Origin: Streptomyces neyagawaensis
GTDB lineage: Bacteria; Actinomycetota; Actinomycetes; Streptomycetales; Streptomycetaceae
Direction of reading: 5' to 3'
NCBI RefSeq assembly: GCF_023516595.1
Contig: NZ_JAMGBG010000078.1
Span: 62,001-126,000, forward strand
Length of the DNA stretch: 64,000 nucleotides
Shown: one piece after another, positions 45,401-51,791 of the stretch
Position numbering within the stretch: the first letter of the stretch is position 1
How the letters are laid out: every line of letters starts with the position of its first letter
Made by a program: the position numbers and the translations under genes
The notes under the pieces: model-generated
The model's input: only the letters and a program-made list of their open reading frames with translations
What the model was told of the DNA's origin: nothing
Databases searched by the model: none

Positions 45401-46058
45401 CCTGGATGACGGCGGCTCGGCGGGCGACGGCGGCCTGGCGGCCGAGGGGTTTGAGCTGGCGGCGGAGTTCGTCGGTGAGGTCCTGGACGCGGGCCAGGTT
45501 GGCCTGCATGGCGTCCAGCTTCCGCAGCGCCTTCTCCTTGCGCTTGCGGTGCTTGAGGACGCCGGCGGCCTCCTCGATGAAGGCGCGGCGGCCCATGGGG
45601 TCGGCGTGCAGCACCGAGTCGAGCTGGCCCTGGCCGACGATGACGTGCATCTCGCGGCCGATGCCGGAGTCGGACAGCAGTTCCTGGATATCGAGGAGCC
45701 GGCAGGTGTCGCCGTTGATCTGGTACTCGCTGCCGCCGTTGCGGAACATGATCCGCGTGATGGTGACCTCGGAGTACTCGATGGGCAGGGCCCCGTCGGA
45801 GTTGTCGATGGTCAGGGACACCTCGGCGCGGCCGAGCGGGGGCCGCCCGGTGGTGCCGGCGAAGATGACGTCCTCCATCTTGCCGCCGCGCAGCGACTTC
45901 GCGCCCTGCTCGCCCATGACCCAGCTGAGCGCGTCCACGACATTGGACTTGCCCGAACCGTTCGGCCCGACGACGCACGTGATGCCCGGCTCGAACCGGA
46001 GCGTGGTGGCCGAGGCGAACGACTTGAACCCGCGGAGGGTCAGGGCCTTGAGGTGCAC
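42405..46058 (-). CDS. smc: chromosome segregation protein SMC
   Basis: Condensin ATPase that organises and segregates chromosomes; partner ScpA/ScpB genes are not in the window. 1217 aa: Walker A VVGPNGSGKSNVVDAL at about residue 32, long coiled coils, a hinge around residues 500-690, and the C-terminal ABC head with LLSGGERSLTAVAML and FYVMDEVEAALDD. The hinge contains a low-complexity Pro/Ala/Gly/His-rich insertion at about residues 572-618. GTG 46058 gives the conserved VHLKALTLRGFKSFA start. Confidence 0.96.
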   Translation of the reverse strand: MHLKALTLRGFKSFASATTLRFEPGITCVVGPNGSGKSNVVDALSWVMGEQGAKSLRGGKMEDVIFAGTTGRPPLGRAEVSLTIDNSDGALPIEYSEVTITRIMFRNGGSEYQINGDTCRLLDIQELLSDSGIGREMHVIVGQGQLDSVLHADPMGRRAFIEEAAGVLKHRKRKEKALRKLDAMQANLARVQDLTDELRRQLKPLGRQAAVARRAAVIQADLRDARLRLLADDLVRLRQALSNEIADEAALKQRKDAAETELKKALQREAVLEDEVRRLTPRLQRAQETWYELSQLAERVRGTISLADARVKSATSAPPEERRGRDPEDMEREAARIREQEAELEAALEAAERALEDTVAHRADLERELALEERRLKDVARSIADRRESLARLGGQVNAARSRAASARAEIDRLAAARDEAQDRAVAAQEEYEALKAEVDGLDADDTELAERHETAKRALADAETALTAAREATTAAERRRAATQARHEALALGLRRKDGTGALLAAKDRLGGLLGPAAELLTVTPGHEVALAAAFGAAADAIAVTSPVAAAEAIRLLRKQDAGRASLLLAGAPEDSAAPRGEETGPNGPAAPANQGPAARAHHRPADHGRPLAAPPSGHFATDLVRGPSDLMPAVRRLLHGIVVVGTLEDAEDLVYARPDLTAVTAEGDLLGAHFAHGGSAGAPSLLEVQASVDEAAAELEELAVRCEELAEAQQAAVEQRRERAALVEELGERRRAAEREKSAVAQQLGRLAGQARGAAGEAERSTAAAARAQEALDRAVEEAEELAERLAVAEEMPVEEEPDTSVRDRLAADGANARQTEMEARLQVRTHEERVKGLAGRADSLDRAARAEREARARAEQRRARLRHEAAVAEALASGARQLLAHVEVSLVRAEQERTAADAAKARREQELARARIEGRDLKAELDKLTDSVHRGEVLGAEKRLRIEQLETKALEELGVEPEGLVGEYGPDQLVPPSPPAEGEALPEDPEHPRNQPRTFHRAEQEKRLRAAERAYQQLGKVNPLALEEFAALEERHKFLSEQLDDLKKTRADLLQVVKEVDERVEQVFTEAYWDTAREFEGVFSRLFPGGEGRLILTDPDNMLTTGVDVEARPPGKKVKRLSLLSGGERSLTAVAMLVSIFKARPSPFYVMDEVEAALDDTNLQRLIRIMQELQEASQLIVITHQKRTMEVADALYGVSMQGDGVSKVISQRLR

Positions 46059-46179
46059 GGCGCTGGACTTTACCTCTCGGCCTTGTCTCACTCCATGAGC
46101 GCGCGGTTTCGCCCATGAACACGCAGGGCACATCAGACGTTAAGAGGGTGGGACAACTTTGAAGCGCGGGGGAAGAAAG

Positions 46180-46206
46180 AAGGGACGCCTCAGGAAGGCG
46201 TCCCTT
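46180..46206 (-). terminator. terminator after the 67-aa coiled-coil gene
   Basis: A perfect 11-bp stem (AAGGGACGCCT / AGGCGTCCCTT) with a 5-nt loop is followed on the minus strand by CTTTCTTCCC, a rare T-rich tail for this genome. Confidence 0.8.
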
Positions 46207-46281
46207 GCAGATCTGACAACTTAGCGGTTGATACGGGCGGCCCAACCACTGCTGTCGTAGTGGTGCGATGCGATGCAGTGA

Positions 46282-46485
46282 TCAGGTGAGCGCAGGCTCC
46301 GCCTGGTGTGCGTCGATGCTCTCCATAAGCGAGTCGTGAGAAGCGGCAGCCGTCAGCGCGTCGTTCTCGGCCTGGATCCGTACGAGCTCGGATTCCAGGT
46401 CCTGGACACGCTGCTGGAGCCGTCGCATCTCGGCGAGGAGTCGCGGGTCGGAGCCGCCGACGTAACCGAGAAGCGCCTTTGCCAT
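46282..46485 (-). CDS. small coiled-coil protein of unknown function (67 aa)
   Basis: 67 aa beginning MAKALLGYVGGSDPRLLAEM, then a heptad-like helix (RRLQQRVQDLESELVRIQAE) and a polar tail. GGAGGA nine bases ahead of ATG 46485 and a proper terminator 75 nt beyond the stop argue for a real, well-expressed monocistronic gene. I recall similar short proteins in other streptomycetes without assigned function. It sits between smc and acyP on the same strand; a link to chromosome organisation is only guilt by position. Confidence 0.8.
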   Translation of the reverse strand: MAKALLGYVGGSDPRLLAEMRRLQQRVQDLESELVRIQAENDALTAAASHDSLMESIDAHQAEPALT

Positions 46486-46885
46486 GATGGATGGTCCTCC
46501 ACACTGAGTGACCGACCGAAGCGGTGTGGGTCGTGAGGGAATCGCACCCGTGGTGCTTGGCACTGTTGAGTTTTTGCTGCCGTTCTCCATGCCAAACAGC
46601 TAAGGTGCGCGGGGCTTTCAGCGTCTCACCAAAAAGTTTGACGGTCAACACGATCACGCCCCGTATTGGCGGGCATCCCGGTGGCGCGCGGTCCTGAGCG
46701 GGCGGCGCTGCGGCTGTTCCGGGGCCTCTCCTGGCCGTGAGGGCGAGGGGGATCATCCTTGTCGCGGAGCTTGCCATGACGGCACCTTCTTGGCAACCAC
46801 CTGCACATTTCTGTTCTGTACATGCACCTGGCATATGCCGGTGGCTCACCTTGCCCCTCTCGCCCGCCTCGCCTCGCGGCCGGCG
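46486..46885. other. intergenic region between acyP and the coiled-coil gene
   Basis: About 400 bp. It should contain the promoter of the 67-aa gene. Visible elements are a TTGACcGTCAA palindrome near 46637-46648, TTGCCA/TGGCAA arms at 46771-46796, and a 10-bp palindrome GGCATATGCC at 46830-46839 inside an AT-richer island. A frame open across this region on the minus strand looks non-coding. Confidence 0.5.
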
Positions 46886-47167
46886 TCAACGGATGGCGAA
46901 GCCGTCGTAGCCACCGCGGGGTGTGTCCCAGATCTCGGTGACGCCGTCCACGCGCCCGGGCGTGTCGTCACTCTGGAGCCACTCCAACAGCCCTTGACAC
47001 GCTCTCCGGGAGCCCTCGGCGACCACCTGCACCCGTCCGTCGGCCAAATTGAGAGCAAAACCACTCAGGCCCCCGATCTCCAGGGCCCTGGCCCGGGTGA
47101 ACCAGCGGAAACCCACACCTTGTACCCGTCCGCGCACCCACGCGACCAGTCGCACATCCTCGCTCAT
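46886..47167 (-). CDS. acyP: acylphosphatase
   Basis: 93 aa, family length. The active-site signature is VRGRVQGVGFRWFTRARALE (catalytic Arg in the GVGFR loop), followed by GFALNLADGRVQVVAEG with the catalytic Asn. It hydrolyses acyl phosphates; the physiological substrate is uncertain. It is the usual neighbour of smc and mutM in actinobacteria. Confidence 0.95.
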   Translation of the reverse strand: MSEDVRLVAWVRGRVQGVGFRWFTRARALEIGGLSGFALNLADGRVQVVAEGSRRACQGLLEWLQSDDTPGRVDGVTEIWDTPRGGYDGFAIR

Positions 47168-47295
47168 GAGTGCACGCTAACGGGCCAATGTCTCCTGGGT
47201 CTCACCCTCCCCTGGCGCCATGCTGTACCGTCCCCACCCAATGAATCTCATATGAAACTCACTCCTTCGTGTGGGATTCGTGAAGACGACGATCA

Positions 47296-47324
47296 CAACG
47301 TTGACAGCACCCCCCAACGTTGAC
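47296..47324 (+). promoter_or_regulatory. paired CAACGTTGAC elements upstream of the CAP-domain gene
   Basis: CAACGTTGAC occurs at 47296-47305 and again at 47315-47324, a 19-bp direct repeat whose core CAACGTTG is itself palindromic. The first copy contains TTGACA, a consensus -35. The start codon is 35 bp downstream. It is probably a promoter with operator. Confidence 0.55.
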
Positions 47325-47358
47325 GTAGGGACACCGCAAGGACGAGGAAGGCCAGAAC

Positions 47359-48324
47359 ATGGGACGCCACCGACGCTCCGCCGCCGGCCGCGCCGCCAGG
47401 GGCCGCGCCACCGGGGTCACGAACACGGGCTTCGCCGCCGAGGAGCCGCACTACGGGCCCGAGAACCTGTACGGGTTCGCCGAGTTCCTCGAGGCCGACG
47501 CCCAGGCCGCGTCGCGCGGAGGCGGTTCGCGTCGTCGTAAGAAGAAGGCCGTGACGCCCGTGAAGACGGGTCTGCTCGGCGTCTCCGCGGCCGTCGCGAT
47601 AGGCACCGCCGCGGTGGCGACCGGGGTCCTGCCGGGCGGCGACAAGTACACCGTCAGCGGTGGCAGCAGCCCCGACGCCGTGGTGCCCGCCGGGTCGCCC
47701 ACGGGCGCGCCCGCCCAGCAGGGCGGCACGGACGGAGCCGCGCAGCAGCGCGAGGACCAGTCCACGAGCCGCGACGCCGAGCGCGAGGCCTCCCCGTCGG
47801 GGACGCCGGCCCCGTCGAAGACGCCGTCCGAGAAGCCCGAGAAGAAGCCGGAGAAGGACTCGGGCTCCAAGAAGACCAAGGAGCCGTCCGCCAAGCCCCC
47901 GAAGCAGAAGGAGGAGAAGACCACTCCTCCGGGGCAGATCTCCGCGGCGACCCAGGCCGAGGCGGCCGTCCTCCAACTGGTGAACGAGGAGCGGGCGAAG
48001 GCAGGCTGTGACCCGGTCGCGGCGGACAGCGCGCTGGCGAAGCTGGCCGAGGTGTTCAGCGAGGACATGGCCCTGCGCAGCTTCTTCGACCACACCGACC
48101 CCGACGGCAAGGACCCCTGGGACCGTGCCGCCGCCCTCGGGATCACCGGCCTCGGCGGCGAGAACATAGCCCGCGGCCAGGCCACCGCCGAGGCGGTCAT
48201 GGAGGCCTGGATGAACAGCCCCGGCCACCGCGCGAACATACTGAACTGCGACTTCAAGACGCTGGGCGTGGGTGTGCACCTGGGCGACGGCGGCCCGTGG
48301 TGGACCCAGGATTTCGGTTACTGA
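47359..48324 (+). CDS. CAP (SCP/PR-1-like) domain secreted or membrane-anchored protein
   Basis: 321 aa. A basic cytoplasmic N-terminus of about 70 residues is followed by a membrane helix (TGLLGVSAAVAIGTAAVATG), then a Lys/Pro/Glu/Ser-rich spacer (EKPEKKPEKDSGSKKTKEPS). The C-terminal CAP domain (about 195-321) has LVNEERAKAGCDPV, FFDHTDPDGKDPWDRA, GENIARGQATAEAVMEAWMN, SPGHRANILN and WTQDFGY. The GHRANI and ENIA motifs are family hallmarks. ATG 47359 has GGAAG upstream. Extracellular function is unknown. Confidence 0.9.
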   Translation: MGRHRRSAAGRAARGRATGVTNTGFAAEEPHYGPENLYGFAEFLEADAQAASRGGGSRRRKKKAVTPVKTGLLGVSAAVAIGTAAVATGVLPGGDKYTVSGGSSPDAVVPAGSPTGAPAQQGGTDGAAQQREDQSTSRDAEREASPSGTPAPSKTPSEKPEKKPEKDSGSKKTKEPSAKPPKQKEEKTTPPGQISAATQAEAAVLQLVNEERAKAGCDPVAADSALAKLAEVFSEDMALRSFFDHTDPDGKDPWDRAAALGITGLGGENIARGQATAEAVMEAWMNSPGHRANILNCDFKTLGVGVHLGDGGPWWTQDFGY

Positions 48325-48378
48325 ACCAACCCTGCGAGCGCCTTCCGGGCCCCGCCTCACGCCTCCACAGGTCGAGCA

Positions 48379-48418
48379 AGCGCTAACCATGAGTTAGTGC
48401 AACCTTATGGTTAGCGCT
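48379..48418 (+). promoter_or_regulatory. 12-bp perfect inverted repeat: candidate HxlR operator
   Basis: AGCGCTAACCAT (48379-48390) and ATGGTTAGCGCT (48407-48418) are exact reverse complements separated by 16 bp. The site lies immediately upstream of, and overlaps the -35 area of, the promoter of the HxlR-type gene. Autoregulation is the simplest reading. Confidence 0.65.
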
Positions 48419-48427
48419 GCTTCGGAG

Positions 48428-48433
48428 TATTCT
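48428..48433 (+). promoter_or_regulatory. -10 element for leaderless hxlR-type transcript
   Basis: TATTCT lies six bases before ATG 48440, so transcription should start at the A of the start codon. A TTATGG lies 17 bp upstream as a weak -35, inside the right arm of the inverted repeat. Confidence 0.5.
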
Positions 48434-48439
48434 CGGGGT

Positions 48440-48880
48440 ATGGAATCAGCCGCGCAGACCGCCGTGACACCCGCGCAGGCCTGCGCGGACGCGGACGACC
48501 GGGACTTCGACGACCTGGCTTTCGACGTCTTCGCCAGGAACTGTCCCTCCCGGGGCACCCTGGAGCACGTCACCGGCCGCTGGGGTGCGCTCACGCTGGG
48601 CGCGCTGCACGAGGGGTCGCTGCGCTTCAACGAGCTGCGGCGGCGCGTCGACGGCGTCAGCGAGAAGATGCTCTCCCAGACCCTGCACGCGCTGGAGCGC
48701 GACGGGCTGGTCCACCGTGAGGCCCAGCCCACGAACCCGCCGCGTGTCGACTACACCCTCACTCCGCTCGGCCACGAGGTCTCCGAGCGGCTGCTCTCCC
48801 TCATCGTCTGCGTGGAGGAGCGCATGGAGGACGTGCTGCGGGCGCGGGCGCGCTACGACGAGGCCCGCGGAGCCCGCTGA
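48440..48880 (+). CDS. HxlR family transcriptional regulator
   Basis: 146 aa winged-helix regulator. The core is NCPSRGTLEHVTGRWGALTL, then LHEGSLRFNELRRRVDGVSE, KMLSQTLHALERDGLVHREA and RVDYTLTPLGHEV, the full HxlR pattern. A Cys in NCPSRG is at the position where redox-sensing family members carry their sensor Cys. The 3' end overlaps the convergent mutM frame by 28 nt. No target gene is adjacent on the plus strand, so autoregulation or a distant target is likely. Confidence 0.9.
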   Translation: MESAAQTAVTPAQACADADDRDFDDLAFDVFARNCPSRGTLEHVTGRWGALTLGALHEGSLRFNELRRRVDGVSEKMLSQTLHALERDGLVHREAQPTNPPRVDYTLTPLGHEVSERLLSLIVCVEERMEDVLRARARYDEARGAR

Positions 48881-49713
48881 CACGTCGGGCAGAAGTAGCT
48901 GGAGCGGTTCATCCAGGGCCGCCGCCGCATCGGTGTGGCACAGCGGCGGCAGGGCAGCCCCTCGCGCCCGTACGCGTCCAGTGAGCGGTCGAAGTACCCC
49001 GACTCGCCATTGACGTTGACGTAGAGGCTGTCGAAGCTCGTGCCGCCCACCGAGAGGGCCGCGTTCATCACGTCCCGTACGTGGCCGAGGAGTTCGGTGG
49101 TGCGGGGGCGGGTGAAACCGGCGGTCGGGCGTTCGTAGTGGATCCGCGCGCGCCACAGCGCCTCGTCGGCGTAGATGTTGCCGACCCCGCTGATCAACGA
49201 CTGGTCGAGCAGGGCCCGTTTGATGGTGGTGCGCCTGCGGCGCAGCGCCTGGTGGAACGCCTCCGCGTCGAACAGCGGGTCCAGGGGGTCGCGGGCGATG
49301 TGCGCGATGACGTCCGGCAGACCGTCGGGGGTGGTGTCGTGCAACGACAGGCCGCCGAAGGTGCGTTGGTCGACGAAGCGGAGTTCGGTCCCCAGGTCGT
49401 CCGCGAAGCGGACCCGGATCCTCAGGTGCTTCTCGTCGGCCGCGTCGTGCGGCTGTACGAGCAGTTGGCCGCTCATGCCGAGGTGGGCGAGGACGGCGGT
49501 CCCGGTGTCCGCCACGGGCAGCCACAGATACTTGCCGCGCCGGCTCGGCTCACCAATGCGGTGCCCTTTGAGCCGGTGCGCGAAGTCTTCCGGGCCGGCC
49601 AGATGCCGCCGGATCGCCCGCGGGTGCAGCACCTCGACGTCGGCGACGGTGCGCTGGGCGACCCACCGCTGCAGTCCCCGCCGGACGACCTCGACCTCGG
49701 GCAGTTCTGGCAC
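48853..49713 (-). CDS. mutM: formamidopyrimidine-DNA glycosylase (Fpg)
   Basis: Excises oxidised purines such as 8-oxoG and nicks the strand. 286 aa. The catalytic N-terminus PELPEVEVVRRGL follows directly after the GTG start codon (49713, with GGAGGA upstream). A conserved Lys lies in RRGKYLWL, and the H2TH segment in LLDQSLISGVGNIYADEALW. The C-terminal zinc finger has CRRC and CPTC pairs. It is convergent with the HxlR gene. Confidence 0.96.
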   Translation of the reverse strand: MPELPEVEVVRRGLQRWVAQRTVADVEVLHPRAIRRHLAGPEDFAHRLKGHRIGEPSRRGKYLWLPVADTGTAVLAHLGMSGQLLVQPHDAADEKHLRIRVRFADDLGTELRFVDQRTFGGLSLHDTTPDGLPDVIAHIARDPLDPLFDAEAFHQALRRRRTTIKRALLDQSLISGVGNIYADEALWRARIHYERPTAGFTRPRTTELLGHVRDVMNAALSVGGTSFDSLYVNVNGESGYFDRSLDAYGREGLPCRRCATPMRRRPWMNRSSYFCPTCQRAPRASS

Positions 49714-49766
49714 GGGGTCCTCCGGAGGGTGAGCCGAGAGAGGGTGGGTTGTTGTCGTGGAGTGGC

Positions 49767-49856
49767 TGCGGGTGCGTTGTGGTCGCTCGCGCAGTTCGCC
49801 GCGCCCCTGAAAACCATGGGGCACCCGACGCTTTCAGGGACGCGGGGAACTGTGCG
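49767..49856. repeat. Streptomyces-type dispersed palindromic repeat, copy A
   Basis: 49767-49810 matches 61731-61774 at 41 of 44 positions. In this copy the GCGCAGTTCgCCGCGCCCCTGA part continues to an opposing arm (49832-49856), giving a 25-bp stem with three mismatches. I recall very similar sequences scattered through Streptomyces intergenic regions. It lies between the mutM start and the rnc stop. Confidence 0.75.
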
Positions 49857-49959
49857 ACCAGCCGAAAGACGGGTCGCGCCCGACGACGTACGGAAGCCGC
49901 CCCCTCACCCCCAGCGGGGGTACGGGGGCGGCAGCCCCCGAAGAGGGGGCACCGAACAG

Positions 49960-50802
49960 TCAGGCCGACGCGGCGTCCGAGGGCGCGCCCTCGGTCTCGG
50001 CGGCCCGCGCGGCGGCCTCCGCGGCCTCCGCGGCCTGCGTCGCCTCCGCCGCCGCCTTCGCCCGCTCGTCCGCCGCGGCGCGGATCGCACGCCAGGCGGA
50101 CTCGGCCGCCTGTTGCTCCGCTTCCTTCTTGCTGCGGCCGGTGCCGGTGCCGTACGAGACGCCTCCGACGCGGGCGGCAGCGGTGAAGGTCTTCTCGTGG
50201 TCGGGGCCGGTCTCCGTGACCAGGTACTCGGGTACACCGAGCCCCTCGGTCGCGGTGAGCTCCTGGAGACTGGTCTTCCAGTCCAGGCCGGCACCGAGAT
50301 TCGAGGACTTCTCGATCAGCGGGTCGAACAGGCGGTGCACCAGCTCCGCCGCCGAGTCCAGTCCCTGGTCGAGATAGACCGCACCGATCACCGCTTCGAG
50401 GGTGTCGGCGAGGATGGACGCCTTGTCCCGGCCGCCTGTGCCCTCTTCACCGCGGCCGAGCCGGATGAAGGAGCCGAGGTCGAGCCCACGGCCCACCTCC
50501 GCCAGCGCACGAGAGTTGACCACCGCGGCCCGCAACTTGGCCAGCTGGCCTTCGGGCAGGTCGGGGTGGGTGCGGTACAGCGTGTCCGTGACCACGAGGC
50601 CGAGGACGGAGTCACCGAGGAACTCCAGCCGCTCGTTGGTGGGCAGACCGCCGTTCTCGTACGCGTACGAACGGTGGGTGAGTGCGCGCACCAGAAGGGC
50701 GGACTCGAGCTTGTAGCCGAGCCGCCCTTCCAGAAGCGTGTGGGACGAGGCTGTGGTGTCCGCCTTTTTCTTGGCGTTGGTGTCCGCCTTGGCGTCAGAC
50801 AT
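49960..50802 (-). CDS. rnc: ribonuclease III
   Basis: Double-strand-specific endoribonuclease (AbsB in S. coelicolor, needed for normal antibiotic production). 280 aa: a polar N-terminus, then the RNase III core with NERLEFLGDSVLGLVVTDTL and the second acidic patch KASILADTLEAVIGAVYLDQ. A dsRNA-binding domain (about 175-245) is followed by an Ala/Glu-rich tail. ATG 50802 has GAGAGG upstream. It lies downstream of rpmF. Confidence 0.96.
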   Translation of the reverse strand: MSDAKADTNAKKKADTTASSHTLLEGRLGYKLESALLVRALTHRSYAYENGGLPTNERLEFLGDSVLGLVVTDTLYRTHPDLPEGQLAKLRAAVVNSRALAEVGRGLDLGSFIRLGRGEEGTGGRDKASILADTLEAVIGAVYLDQGLDSAAELVHRLFDPLIEKSSNLGAGLDWKTSLQELTATEGLGVPEYLVTETGPDHEKTFTAAARVGGVSYGTGTGRSKKEAEQQAAESAWRAIRAAADERAKAAAEATQAAEAAEAAARAAETEGAPSDAASA

Positions 50803-50821
50803 GGAGCCTCTCACCAGCCGC

Positions 50822-50995
50822 TCAGACCTCGAGGACCTGGCGCTTGTTGTAGGTGCCGCAAGACGGGCACGCGATGTGCTGCTGCTTGGGCTCGTGGCAG
50901 CGCTCGCACGCAACCAGGGTGGGGACCGCAGCCTTCCACTGCGACCGGCGGTGGCGCGTGTTGCTGCGCGACATCTTCCGCTTCGGAACAGCCAC
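50822..50995 (-). CDS. rpmF: 50S ribosomal protein L32, zinc-binding form
   Basis: 57 aa beginning VAVPKRKMSRSNTRHRRSQW. Two Cys pairs (ACERCHE and ACPSCG) mark the zinc-ribbon (C+) version. GTG 50995 has AGGAGAA upstream; the gene is only three bases downstream of yceD, the conserved yceD-rpmF-rnc order. Some streptomycetes also encode Cys-free L32 paralogues under zinc control elsewhere. Confidence 0.97.
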   Translation of the reverse strand: MAVPKRKMSRSNTRHRRSQWKAAVPTLVACERCHEPKQQHIACPSCGTYNKRQVLEV

Positions 50996-50997
50996 GG

Positions 50998-51642
50998 CTA
51001 CTTCTCCTGCTTCTCGTCGACGCCAGGTTCGGCGCCGCTCATCTCGTCCTTCTCGCCATCTTCGAGTGAACCGGCGAGTCCCTGCAGTGCCGCCCAACGG
51101 ATGTCGACGGCGTCATGGTGGTGGTCCGGGTCGTCCGCGAGCCGCGCTCCACATTCGGAGCACAGGCCGGGGCAGTCGTCCTGGCACACCGGCTGCATCG
51201 GCAGTGCGAGCACCACCGCGTCCCGCAGCACGGGCTCGAGGTCGAACAGGCCGTCCTCGAGGAAGAGCCTGTCCTCGTCGTCCTCGGCGTCGGTGTCGGG
51301 CTCCGCGATCACGCGGCCCCGCTCGTCGGCGTCGGGGTACGAGAACATCTCCTGGAAGTCCGCTTCGAGCTCCAGCTCCAGCGGCTCCAGACACCTTACG
51401 CACTCCCCCTGGGCCTTGGCACGGGCGGTGCCTGTGACGAGCACCCCTTCCATGACCGACTCCAGGCGGAGTTCGAGTTCCACCGGGGCGCCTTCCGGCA
51501 CTCCGATGACGCTCTTGATCCCCAGATCCTTGGGAGCGTCGACCGAACGCGTCAGGCGCTGCATCGCACCCGGCCGCCGGCCCAGCTCGTGCGTGTCGAA
51601 CACGAGGGGGTTGCGGTGGTCGAGACGGGCGTTCAGAGCCAT
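50998..51642 (-). CDS. YceD family (DUF177) protein
   Basis: 214 aa, conserved upstream of rpmF. The DUF177 core includes LELRLESVMEGVLVTGTARA and ECVRCLEPLELELEADFQEM. A C-terminal Cys cluster, VCQDDCPGLCSECGARL, suggests metal binding. It is linked in other organisms to 23S rRNA metabolism, but the mechanism is unclear. ATG 51642 is used because MALNARLDHRNPLVFDT is the typical start. Confidence 0.93.
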   Translation of the reverse strand: MALNARLDHRNPLVFDTHELGRRPGAMQRLTRSVDAPKDLGIKSVIGVPEGAPVELELRLESVMEGVLVTGTARAKAQGECVRCLEPLELELEADFQEMFSYPDADERGRVIAEPDTDAEDDEDRLFLEDGLFDLEPVLRDAVVLALPMQPVCQDDCPGLCSECGARLADDPDHHHDAVDIRWAALQGLAGSLEDGEKDEMSGAEPGVDEKQEK

Positions 51643-51791
51643 GTCAACTTTCGATCTTCGAATCCGGGGGAGGGCGCGGCCCCGGTGTTCCGGGCAGCGC
51701 ACGATCGCGGGCGTCTTCTGCGGACAGCATGAACGCACGCGCGACCGAACAGCCAGGATACTGGACCTTTCGCTATCGGCCCAATCCGCTG

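Noticed and set aside
42940..46245. Long minus-strand frame of about 1100 codons overlapping smc
   Set aside because: It is an Arg/Gly-rich shadow of smc in another frame; SMC motifs lie in the annotated frame.
46190..46849. 219-codon frame covering the 67-aa gene and its leader
   Set aside because: It is in a different frame from the coiled-coil protein, has low-complexity Arg/Thr composition, and overlaps the terminator and promoter region.
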